This document shows, one piece after another, positions 1 to 5,329 of a stretch of 6,301 bases of DNA. The DNA lies in NCBI GenBank assembly GCA_902493755.1, contig CABURF010000070.1:1-6301 (forward strand), given 5' to 3'. Each line of letters starts with the position of its first letter. Positions within the stretch are counted from its first letter, which is position 1. The DNA comes from an uncultured Coriobacteriia bacterium. GTDB lineage: Bacteria; Actinomycetota; Coriobacteriia; Coriobacteriales; QAMH01. The translations under genes and the position numbers were made by a program. Below the pieces are notes generated by a model. It searched no databases and was not told the DNA's origin. It saw only the letters and a program-made list of their open reading frames with translations.

Positions 1-38
1 GCAACGTCACAGTGCAGCGTCTTGCACACATCACTCAC
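1..38 (-). CDS. 5' end of a divergent gene, product unknown (runs off left edge)
   Basis: A minus-strand reading frame begins at a GTG codon (38-36) and stays open to the window edge, giving a start of MSDVCKTLHCDV. An AAGGGGGA ribosome binding site lies about six bases upstream (about 45-52), and an in-frame TGA further upstream excludes a longer protein. Only twelve codons are visible, so I cannot assign a product. The two cysteines (residues 5 and 10) are noted but prove nothing. Its position head-to-head with a LysR-type regulator gene, with a T-N11-A palindrome between them, is the usual layout of a LysR regulator and its target, so this gene may be the regulated one. A structured leader precedes it. 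The call rests on the start signal and context; the short length leaves real doubt. Confidence 0.42.
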   Translation of the reverse strand, partial: MSDVCKTLHCDV

Positions 39-81
39 AATACATCCCCCTTGTCTGGTGGTGTTTCGAGTTTCCCGTCAT
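31..81 (-). CDS. Possible 16-residue leader peptide overlapping the edge gene
   Basis: On the minus strand an ATG (81-79) is preceded at seven bases by a strong GAGGGAG ribosome binding site (95-89). It opens a frame of 16 codons, MTGNSKHHQTRGMYCE, ending in TGA (33-31), which overlaps the GTG start of the edge gene in another frame. This overlap would allow translational coupling or attenuation. The peptide has no run of a single amino acid that would mark a classical attenuator, although it has a His-His pair. The ATG sits in the apical loop of the predicted stem-loop and the ribosome binding site is in its inner stem, so folding could hide it. It may be a chance ORF; there is no evidence beyond the start signal and the overlap. 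Confidence 0.25.
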   Translation of the reverse strand: MTGNSKHHQTRGMYCE

Positions 82-106
82 GGAGAAACTCCCTCTGCTA
101 CCAGAC
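53..106 (-). ncRNA. Nested stem-loop in the 5' leader of the edge gene (possible cis-regulatory RNA)
   Basis: Two nested inverted repeats are visible. The outer arms are 53-61 and 98-106 (GTCTGGTGG with CTACCAGAC; nine pairs, one of them T opposite G). The inner arms are 68-76 and 82-91 (GAGTTTC with GAAACTC, plus two G-C pairs past a bulged base), closing on a five-base loop. Unpaired purine-rich strands lie between the stems. No T-run follows on either strand, so it is not an intrinsic terminator. On the minus strand the structure ends one base before the AAGGGGGA ribosome binding site of the edge gene, the place expected of a translational riboswitch or attenuator. I compared it from memory with common riboswitch classes (TPP, FMN, cobalamin, SAM, ZTP, THF, Moco, guanidine, fluoride) and recognise none. 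Confidence 0.35.
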
Positions 107-161
107 TAGCAACGCATGCGGAAAAGAATGATTCCTCTTAGTCAGATCTTTATTCGCTATT

Positions 162-178
162 CAAATAATTCTTATTTG
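162..178. promoter_or_regulatory. Perfect-arm A/T-rich palindrome, candidate operator
   Basis: CAAATAA and TTATTTG flank a three-base centre (TTC), making a 17-bp palindrome in the 265-bp gap between the divergent edge gene and the LysR gene. Its centre (170) is 25 bp from the centre of the neighbouring T-N11-A palindrome (195). LysR-type regulators often occupy a recognition site and a second activation site a few helical turns apart, so this could be the second site, nearer the edge gene's promoter. It does not itself fit the T-N11-A pattern well, so another regulator or chance in A/T-rich DNA is possible. Confidence 0.3.
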
Positions 179-187
179 CGCATATTG

Positions 188-202
188 ATTCGATAATCGA
201 AT
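188..202. promoter_or_regulatory. Candidate LysR-type binding box (T-N11-A palindrome)
   Basis: ATTCGAT and ATCGAAT flank a single central A, a 15-bp palindrome. The inner 13 bases, TTCGATAATCGAA (189-201), fit the T-N11-A motif of LysR-type recognition sites with full dyad symmetry. The site is about 100 bp upstream of the regulator's ATG, where a regulator that controls both itself and a divergent target normally binds. A weak promoter for the regulator could overlap it (TTGATT at 185-190, 17 bp, TAGATA at 208-213). In that case binding would repress the regulator's own transcription. The box is seen directly; its binding by the neighbouring regulator is inferred. Confidence 0.5.
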
Positions 203-303
203 ACAGGTAGATACCGTGAATGTGTACAGGTTAAGATAAGGCTAGCATACGATTACGTTTGCTCGTTTACGCCACGTCTGATGACAACAGAAAGACGGTA
301 AGG

Positions 304-1224
304 ATGAATCTCGAGGAAATCGAAATAGCCCTCTCGGTTATTCGCAACAAGAGTTTCTCACTCGCTGCTCGGGAGTTGTCATATTCCCAGCCAACCATCT
401 CAAAGCGCATCGACTCGCTCGAAAAAGAGCTCAGCGTCAAACTTTTCAATCGCAAGACACGATCCCGAATCGAGCTCACGCCCGAGGGCGAACAGCTAAT
501 GCCGTTTTTCGAGGAGGCGCAGCAGGCAACAAGAAGCCTAATGAACAAAGCAGCGGCAATCAGCAAGGATGGCGAACTGATTCTCCGAGTTGCGTGCCCC
601 AACGGAATGAGCACTTTGGGTGAAGACGAGATACTCCTGAAATTTGGGGCTATCCACAATGTAATCAAAATCGAGCAGCTAGCTGATTCGAATTTGCGCA
701 CTCTTCAAATGCTCAAAGACCATCAAATTGACGCAGGCTTCGTCGCTCGAGTCGATGATTTCGAATACAGCGAAATGTTTGCCAAGACGTGGGAGATAAT
801 TGACATACGAGAATTTCGCATGAAGATTGCGCTGTCCGAAAGACACCCGCTCGCAAAGCAAGACGACCTTACCCTGAGTGACTTCAAAAACGATTCCTTC
901 TTGTTCAAAAGCTACCGCGATGACATGAGGACGGACCCAAAGGTCATATCCTTTATCGAAGCATGCAGAATGGAGGGCTTCGATCCTAAGATCAAGTTCA
1001 TCGAAGGAAGAGGCTCGCTACTCTTCGGACTTGTTGCATCGGGCAAATATGTCGCACCTCTCATGCATAAGCCACGCATTTCCCGACAGGATGTTCACAT
1101 AAAGCAGCTCGGCAAAGACTACTATCATTTCAAACTCCAGCTTTTCTATGACAAAAGTAATGATTCCGCCGCCCTGCGGACATTCATCGACTTCGTGAAA
1201 AAACTAAACATCTCCCTCGACTAG
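304..1224 (+). CDS. LysR-family transcriptional regulator
   Basis: The 306-residue product has the length and two-domain layout of LysR-type regulators. Residues 1-60 form the winged helix-turn-helix: MNLEEIEIALSVIRNKSF, then SLAARELSYSQPTISKRI as the DNA-contacting helices, then LEKELSVKLFNR and the LTPEG wing ending. A linker helix (about 62-90) leads into a periplasmic-binding-protein-like effector domain (about 95-300). That domain includes the family-typical 'DAGFV' and 'ERHPLA' segments. I chose ATG 304 because LysR proteins normally begin a few residues before the first helix. The same frame extends to a TTG at 259, but that would add 15 residues with no family counterpart. The ribosome binding site is weak (GGTAAGG directly before the start). 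It likely acts in the cytoplasm as a tetramer sensing a small molecule whose identity the sequence does not reveal. A T-N11-A palindrome upstream suggests autoregulation and control of a divergent gene at the left edge. The downstream FAD synthetase-like gene follows after 139 bp with no clear terminator between, so co-transcription is possible. Confidence 0.93.
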   Translation: MNLEEIEIALSVIRNKSFSLAARELSYSQPTISKRIDSLEKELSVKLFNRKTRSRIELTPEGEQLMPFFEEAQQATRSLMNKAAAISKDGELILRVACPNGMSTLGEDEILLKFGAIHNVIKIEQLADSNLRTLQMLKDHQIDAGFVARVDDFEYSEMFAKTWEIIDIREFRMKIALSERHPLAKQDDLTLSDFKNDSFLFKSYRDDMRTDPKVISFIEACRMEGFDPKIKFIEGRGSLLFGLVASGKYVAPLMHKPRISRQDVHIKQLGKDYYHFKLQLFYDKSNDSAALRTFIDFVKKLNISLD

Positions 1225-1363
1225 GAGCATTATTCACAAATCGAATGGTTCGCACACGAGCTAAATAAATGCCTCCATATAGTGCTGCTAATCTCACAGA
1301 CAGGATGCTTACCATCGCATGAGGCAGCTTGGACAACCTATACAGCGTGAGTGGAGTGGATAC

Positions 1364-1957
1364 ATGGACAAAGCGAGGATTGTCGTTCTTGAGGAAAAGA
1401 CAAATCACGACTTCTTTACAGGCTCATCTTGCGCATTTGGAGTGTTTGACGGCGTTCACAGAGGACACAAATACCTAATTGAACATGCCATACGCACAGC
1501 GAGGCCCGAAAACAAGGCAATCGTACTGACCTTCGACATCGACCCGGATGAACTCTTTGCAAAAGACCGCTTGATAAAACTGCAGAGCAACGAGGAGCGA
1601 ATCGAGATGCTTGCAAGAAGCGGCGTAGACATCGTCGCGCTGCTACCCTTCACTTTGGAGTTTGCAAAACAATCGCCTGGGGAATTCCTCGAATGGGCGT
1701 TTGGTGGCAACACGCCGTCGCACATTCACATCGGAAACGGTTTTCGCTTTGCTTCAAAAGAATCTGGGACGGCCCAAGATTTGGCCCAGTGGGGCTCAAC
1801 AAGAAAGATGAGAGTGCACGAGCATCATCTTCTCATGCATTGTGGTAAACCCATATCGGCAACGCGAATTAGAAAGTTACTCGCCGAAGAAAATCATCTT
1901 GTGGCCGAGAAGATGCTCGGACGCAAATTTCCTTCCAATATTCCGAATGTAGCTTAG
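1364..1957 (+). CDS. Stand-alone FAD synthetase-like adenylyltransferase (RibF N-terminal domain only)
   Basis: The 197-residue product matches the FMN adenylyltransferase half of bifunctional RibF, which makes FAD from FMN and ATP. The ATP-binding GVFDGVHRGH motif is at residues 26-35 and TFDIDPDELFA at 56-66 (RibF usually FxPxPxxxF). 'LPFTLEFAKQSPGEFLE' is at 94-110, IGNGFRFASKESGT at 123-136, and ISATRIRKLL (the ISSTxIR motif) at 164-173. Then comes LGRKF, where the kinase half of a roughly 310-residue RibF would begin; here the protein ends a few residues later. It therefore should not phosphorylate riboflavin. The usual (D/E)(D/N)FRFG reads NGFRFA, so the flavin-side residues are altered and the substrate is uncertain. 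ATG 1364 is preferred because GGAG lies seven bases upstream. An in-frame ATG at 1319 would add 15 residues and has a poorer site. The leading 139 bp hold a TATAGT hexamer (1278-1283) without a convincing -35 element. It follows a LysR gene and may provide dedicated FAD supply for a regulated flavoprotein; that role is inferred. Confidence 0.82.
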   Translation: MDKARIVVLEEKTNHDFFTGSSCAFGVFDGVHRGHKYLIEHAIRTARPENKAIVLTFDIDPDELFAKDRLIKLQSNEERIEMLARSGVDIVALLPFTLEFAKQSPGEFLEWAFGGNTPSHIHIGNGFRFASKESGTAQDLAQWGSTRKMRVHEHHLLMHCGKPISATRIRKLLAEENHLVAEKMLGRKFPSNIPNVA

Positions 1958-2035
1958 CCTTTGTCATTTCGAAATTCGCGAAGATCTCTCGACTCCGAGA
2001 ACTCATGTCCCTGTGCTCAGAATGACAAAAGCTAC
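1949..2035. repeat. Degenerate dispersed inverted repeat between convergent gene ends
   Basis: TTTGTCATT (1960-1968) and AATGACAAA (2021-2029) are inverted arms, with GTAGCTT (1949-1955) and AAGCTAC (2029-2035) as an outer pair around a small asymmetric bulge. The interior has TTCGCGAA (1975-1982) and a small TCTCG/CGAGA hairpin (1986-1999). The wording TGTCATTTCG...GCGAAGATCTCTCGACT...CAGAATGACA closely resembles the dispersed 'TGTCATTTCGAGCGAAGC' type intergenic repeats scattered in many bacterial genomes; this comparison is from memory. It fills the gap between the FAD synthetase-like gene and nrdG, and its outer arms overlap both TAG stop codons. It has no clear T-run, so any terminator role would come from hairpin formation in both directions. 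Confidence 0.6.
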
Positions 2036-2580
2036 ATCGTATGCGTAGCGTATACCGGATCGTCTTCCCACATGACGACCTCGCCGGCAGCGAGCGTCGC
2101 AGGCATGTCGATGATGCGCTGGTTGGACGAGCCGCGAAAGCGCAGCGAGATATCGTGAAGCTCCTTGACGTAGGGGCCATCCACGAGCACGTCGATGCAG
2201 GCGAGCATGCGATCGGTGACCTCGGTGCGGCGCACGTTGGAGGTGTCGAGCAAATCCTCGAGCAAATCGCCTGTAAAGCACCAGATGTTCTTGTTCGGAA
2301 GTTCGTCGTTCACGCGCTCGAGAAAGTCCACGAGGCCGCGCTGATTGTCCGGTTCCATCGGCTCGCCACCCAGAAGCGTCAGCCCGCGGATATACGAAGG
2401 ACGCATGCTCTCGATAAGCTCGTCTTTCACCTCGCGCGTGAACGGCTCGCCAAAATCGAAGCTCCAGGTCTGGGGCTGGAAGCACTCCGCGCAGTGATGC
2501 GTGCAGCCACTCACGAACAGCGTCGTGCGCGTGCCGGAGCCATTGGCGATATCGCAGTATTTAATCTCGGCGTAGTTCAT
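2032..2580 (-). CDS. nrdG: Anaerobic ribonucleotide reductase activating protein NrdG
   Basis: The 182-residue product is a small radical-SAM enzyme. It reductively cleaves S-adenosylmethionine and generates the glycyl radical on NrdD under anaerobic conditions. CTHHCAEC at residues 26-33 supplies the CX3CX2C ligands of the 4Fe-4S cluster. LTLLGGEPM at 67-75 is the SAM-binding GGEP segment, and DVLVDGPYVKEL plus FRGSSNQRIID (130-158) are typical NrdG C-terminal segments. The length fits the family (about 150-200). I start it at ATG 2580, which matches the usual NrdG N-terminus (MNYAEIKYCDIANG). A longer frame back to 2706 would run through the intergenic hairpin and into nrdD. The ribosome binding site is poor. 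It lies 74 bp downstream of nrdD in the same direction, so the two form the usual nrdDG operon. Translation of nrdG may depend on coupling or on the hairpin between the genes. The last codons and TAG fall in the arm of a dispersed repeat. Confidence 0.95.
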   Translation of the reverse strand: MNYAEIKYCDIANGSGTRTTLFVSGCTHHCAECFQPQTWSFDFGEPFTREVKDELIESMRPSYIRGLTLLGGEPMEPDNQRGLVDFLERVNDELPNKNIWCFTGDLLEDLLDTSNVRRTEVTDRMLACIDVLVDGPYVKELHDISLRFRGSSNQRIIDMPATLAAGEVVMWEDDPVYATHTM

Positions 2581-2603
2581 GTATGCGACCCATATCCTAG
2601 GAC

Positions 2604-2642
2604 GGGAATGGGACAAATGGACAGGCCATTTGTCCCATTCCC
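2604..2642. repeat. Perfect 17-bp hairpin between nrdD and nrdG
   Basis: GGGAATGGGACAAATGG (2604-2620) and its exact reverse complement (2626-2642) flank a five-base loop (ACAGG), giving a 39-bp element. Transcribed from nrdD into nrdG it would form a very stable stem, but no T-run follows on the minus strand, so it is not a standard intrinsic terminator. It ends 12 bases after the nrdD stop and 23 bases before the nrdG start. A stable stem there could protect nrdD mRNA from 3' decay, reduce read-through into nrdG, or be a REP-like mobile repeat. The GGGACAAA...TTTGTCCC wording resembles such dispersed hairpins from memory. It resembles the 39-bp palindrome at 5330-5368. Confidence 0.7.
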
Positions 2643-2654
2643 AGGCGCATTCTC

Positions 2655-4877
2655 TTAGAGATGCATGACCCTGTCGCGGATTTCCTCGGTACGACCCTGG
2701 TTCCAATACTGGGTGCCGATGTAGCCGCAGGTGCGACGTGCGACGTTCATCGTGGCCTGGTCACGGTTGCCGCAGTTGGGGCATTCCCACTCGAGCTTGC
2801 CGTCTTCCTCGACGATCTGGATCTCTCCGTCGTAGCCGCAAATCTGGCAGAAGTCGCTCTTGGTGTTGAGCTCCGCGTACATGATGTTGTCGTAGATGTA
2901 GCGCATGACATCGATGACGGCCTCGAGATTGTCCTGCATGTTGGGCACCTCGACGTAGCTGATGGCACCACCCGGAGAGAGACGCTGGAACTCGCTCTCG
3001 AACTTGAGCTTGGTGTAGGCGTCGATTTCCTCGGACACATGTACGTGATAGCTGTTGGTGATGTAGCCCTTGTCCGTGATGCCCTTGATGATGCCGAAGC
3101 GCTTCTGCAAGGCCTTGGCAAACTTGTAGGTAGTGGACTCGAGCGGCGTGCCGTACAGCGAGTAGTCGATGTCCTCGGCAGCCTTCCACTCGAAGCACTT
3201 GTCATTCATGCGCTGCATGACCGCAAGCGCAAACGGCGTGGCCTCGTCGTCGGTATGGCTGTGACCCGTCATGTACTTGACGCACTCGTAGAGACCGGCA
3301 TAACCGAGCGAGATGGTGGAGTAACCGCCGTAGAGCAGCTTGTCGATGGTCTCGCCCTTCTTGAGGCGGGCGAGCGCACCATACTGCCACAGGATGGGCG
3401 CGGCATCCGAAAGCGTGCCCTTGAGACGGTCGTGGCGGCAGCGCAGGGCGCGATGGCAGAGCTCGAGGCGCTCCTCGAAGATGTTCCAGAACTTCTCCTC
3501 GTCACCACCGCTGGACAGCGCGACATCGACCAGGTTGATGGTCACGACGCCCTGGTTGAAGCGGCCGTAGAACTTGGGTTGCGTCGGATCGTAATTGCCG
3601 GCATTGGCCACATTGCCATAGCCATTGCCTGAACGATCGGGTGTGAGGAAGCTGCGGCAGCCCATGCACGTGTAGCAGTTGCCCTCGCCTTCTGCTTGAC
3701 CGGCGGAAAGCTTATACTCCTTCATCTTCTTCTCAGAGATGTAATCGGGGACCATGCGCTTGGCCGTGCATTTGGCGGCAAGCTGCGTGAGATAGAAATA
3801 CGGGGAGCCCTCGTCAACGTTATCATCCTCGAGCACGTAGATGAGCTTGGGGAACGCCGGAGTAATCCAGACGCCTTCCTCGTTCTTGACGCCCTGATAG
3901 CGCTGACGCAGCGTCTCCTCGATGATCATGGCGAGGTCGTGCTTCTCTTGCTCGTCACGCGCCTCGTTGAGGTACATGAACACGGTGATGAAGGGGGCCT
4001 GGCCATTGGTGGTCATGAGCGTGACCACCTGATACTGGATGGTCTGGACGCCGCGCTTAATCTCCTCGCGCAGACGACGCTCGACGACCTGCTCGATCTG
4101 CTCCTTGTCGGCCTCGATACCGAGCATCTCGAACTCCGCATAAGTCTCGCGGCGAATCTTCTTGCGGGAGACGTCGACAAAGGGCGCAAGGTGCGTGAGC
4201 GAGATGGACTGGCCGCCGTACTGGCAGCTCGCCACCTGGGCGATGATCTGCGTGGCGATGTTGCACGCGGTGGAGAACATGTGCGGACGCTCGATGAGGG
4301 TGCCCGAGATGACCGTGCCGTTTTGCAGCATGTCCTCAAGGTTGACGAGGTCGCAGTTGTGCATGTGCTGCGCGAAGTAATCGGAATCATGGAAGTGAAT
4401 GATGCCGTTGTTGTGCGCTTCGACGACCTCACGCGGCAGGAGCATGCGCATGGTAAGGTCCTTGGAGACCTCACCCGCCATGTAGTCACGCTGAACGGAA
4501 TTGACGGCAGGATTCTTGTTGGAGTTCTCCTGCTTGACTTCCTCGTTGTTGCACTCGATAAGCGTGAGGATCTTGTCGTCGGTGGTGTTGCTTTGGCGCT
4601 TGAGGTTCTGGAGATAGCGATAGATGATGTACTTGCGCGCGACCTCGAACTTGTCGAGCGCCATGATCTCGTCCTCGACCATATCCTGGATTTCCTCAAC
4701 CGAGACCGTGTGCCCGGCAGCCTTGCAGGCGTCCTCGACGTTGAGGGCCGCGTACTCGATCTGACGCGCCGTCAGACGCTCGTCTTCGGGAACTTCCCCG
4801 TTTGCTGCTTCGATTGCGTTGGCGATCTTCGAAAGATCGAAGACTGCCTCCGAGCCGTTTCGTTTGATGATCTTCAT
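2655..4877 (-). CDS. nrdD: Anaerobic (class III) ribonucleoside-triphosphate reductase NrdD
   Basis: The 740-residue product reduces ribonucleoside triphosphates to deoxy forms without oxygen, using a glycyl radical. Residues 1-90 (MKIIKRNGSEAVFDLSKI onward) are an ATP-cone that senses ATP/dATP. The barrel follows, with HMHNCDLVNLEDML (Cys175) and NCYTCMGCRSF (Cys407 in MGCRS) as the conserved active-site cysteine segments. Near the C-terminus CQIC (677/680) and CPNC (699/702) form the zinc site. RRTCGYIG (714-721) carries the radical glycine, Gly718, before Tyr719. All key residues are present and the length matches the family (about 700-750). ATG 4877 is chosen because the ATP-cone starts there and GAGGG lies four to five bases upstream. 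The open frame continues to 5045 but that part is promoter DNA. NrdG, 74 bp downstream, activates it. NrdR-like boxes at 4959-5039 indicate control by the NrdR repressor. Confidence 0.98.
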   Translation of the reverse strand: MKIIKRNGSEAVFDLSKIANAIEAANGEVPEDERLTARQIEYAALNVEDACKAAGHTVSVEEIQDMVEDEIMALDKFEVARKYIIYRYLQNLKRQSNTTDDKILTLIECNNEEVKQENSNKNPAVNSVQRDYMAGEVSKDLTMRMLLPREVVEAHNNGIIHFHDSDYFAQHMHNCDLVNLEDMLQNGTVISGTLIERPHMFSTACNIATQIIAQVASCQYGGQSISLTHLAPFVDVSRKKIRRETYAEFEMLGIEADKEQIEQVVERRLREEIKRGVQTIQYQVVTLMTTNGQAPFITVFMYLNEARDEQEKHDLAMIIEETLRQRYQGVKNEEGVWITPAFPKLIYVLEDDNVDEGSPYFYLTQLAAKCTAKRMVPDYISEKKMKEYKLSAGQAEGEGNCYTCMGCRSFLTPDRSGNGYGNVANAGNYDPTQPKFYGRFNQGVVTINLVDVALSSGGDEEKFWNIFEERLELCHRALRCRHDRLKGTLSDAAPILWQYGALARLKKGETIDKLLYGGYSTISLGYAGLYECVKYMTGHSHTDDEATPFALAVMQRMNDKCFEWKAAEDIDYSLYGTPLESTTYKFAKALQKRFGIIKGITDKGYITNSYHVHVSEEIDAYTKLKFESEFQRLSPGGAISYVEVPNMQDNLEAVIDVMRYIYDNIMYAELNTKSDFCQICGYDGEIQIVEEDGKLEWECPNCGNRDQATMNVARRTCGYIGTQYWNQGRTEEIRDRVMHL

Positions 4878-4909
4878 GTTTCCCTCATGCCCCTCGTGTT
4901 CGAGTTTTT

Positions 4910-4936
4910 GTATGCAACGTTTTTTTGCGTATGCAA
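4910..4936. repeat. Tandem 8-bp direct repeat in the nrdD leader
   Basis: GTATGCAA occurs at 4910-4917 and again at 4929-4936, 19 bp apart (close to two helical turns), each preceded by a T-run on the plus strand. On the minus (nrdD) strand this reads TTGCATAC twice, each followed by an A-rich stretch. It sits between the NrdR-like boxes and the nrdD ribosome binding site. It could be a paired protein-binding site or simply a short duplication. Confidence 0.35.
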
Positions 4937-4958
4937 GTGTGATTGCTCGATTCAGAAT

Positions 4959-4974
4959 AGACCATATCTTGTGT
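4959..4974. promoter_or_regulatory. NrdR-like box 1
   Basis: AGACCATATCTTGTGT matches 13 of 16 positions of the NrdR box consensus as I recall it (ACACWATATATWGTGT), counted by eye. It is the box closest to nrdD. NrdR is the zinc-finger/ATP-cone repressor of ribonucleotide reductase genes and binds paired boxes about three helical turns apart. The companion box begins 33 bp further upstream. Confidence 0.6.
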
Positions 4975-4991
4975 TTGGAATGCCTGAAAAT

Positions 4992-5007
4992 CCACAATAT
5001 CTTGTGG
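4992..5007. promoter_or_regulatory. NrdR-like box 2
   Basis: CCACAATATCTTGTGG is a near-perfect palindrome and matches 13 of 16 consensus NrdR positions, including CAATAT and TTGTG. It is the middle box of three, 33 bp from box 1 and 32 bp from box 3, so all face the same side of the helix. Its last bases overlap a perfect DnaA 9-mer. Confidence 0.72.
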
Positions 5008-5011
5008 ATAA
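5003..5011 (-). promoter_or_regulatory. Perfect DnaA box 9-mer overlapping NrdR-like box 2
   Basis: The minus strand reads TTATCCACA, the strongest DnaA box. A near-match, ATTTTCACA (8 of 9 to TTWTNCACA), is at 5038-5046 on the plus strand. DnaA is known to regulate the aerobic nrdAB operon in E. coli, so a role at nrdD is plausible. A single 9-mer can also arise by chance. Confidence 0.35.
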
Positions 5012-5023
5012 ATTGGCTTGACA

Positions 5024-5039
5024 TCACAAGATTTGGTAT
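5024..5039. promoter_or_regulatory. NrdR-like box 3 (weak)
   Basis: TCACAAGATTTGGTAT matches 11 of 16 NrdR positions. Alone it would not be called, but it starts 32 bp from box 2, the expected phasing, which raises its credibility as a third site. No convincing -35/-10 pair was found around the three boxes, so the transcription start cannot be placed. Confidence 0.38.
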
Positions 5040-5046
5040 TTTCACA

Positions 5047-5329
5047 GGTAAAACGTATCAGGAAAGTAGATAAGCAACCTGTAACGACCTGAAAAAATTT
5101 TCGACGAAATCCACCAACGGAAGCTCGAGTATCTTGGTCATTTACGGATAAATAATAAGCTCCGCAACTGACTAAGATATTTGAGTGTTTGAAGAATCTT
5201 GTTCGCTGTCGTGGATAGCCCATATTTTGCGCAAGGCAGGTCACGTAAAAAATCCGCAAGTTCACGGTCAGAACACATCCTACCCGTGTGACCAACTTAT
5301 AGAACCCCAAAACTGTAGCGTAAGACATC
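5047..5329. other. Gene-free stretch upstream of the nrdD control region
   Basis: About 280 bp between the NrdR-like boxes and the 39-bp palindrome hold no gene I can support. Minus-strand frames cross it, but the longest would start inside the palindrome and run through the nrdD operator region, and its translation resembles nothing known. A loose inverted repeat, GGTCAC (5239-5244) with GTGACC (5288-5293), is the only structure seen. The stretch is A/T-richer than the flanking nrdD and gdhA genes. It could hold the distal nrdD promoter or be a gene remnant. Confidence 0.4.

Noticed and set aside
31..81. Selenocysteine read-through at the TGA of the leader frame
   Set aside because: A second in-frame TGA follows soon after and the hairpin lies upstream rather than downstream of the TGA, so this is not a selenoprotein start.
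1278..1283. TATAGT as a promoter for the FAD synthetase-like gene
   Set aside because: The hexamer is good, but no -35 element is visible at the right distance, so an independent promoter is not supported.
1869..2180. Minus-strand frame reading CHSEHRDMSSRSREI
   Set aside because: This kind of Ser/Arg-rich translation is typical of spurious frames through dispersed TGTCATTTCG repeats. It also overlaps nrdG in another frame.
3696..5021. Long plus-strand frame antisense to nrdD
   Set aside because: It is the antisense shadow of a G/C-ending-codon gene (many Leu/Val/Asp residues) and has no family features. The same applies to 2661-3632 and 2041-2658 on the plus strand.
5018..5023. Perfect TTGACA hexamer on the plus strand
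   Set aside because: No acceptable -10 element lies 16-18 bp downstream and no plus-strand gene follows. It falls inside the nrdD operator region.
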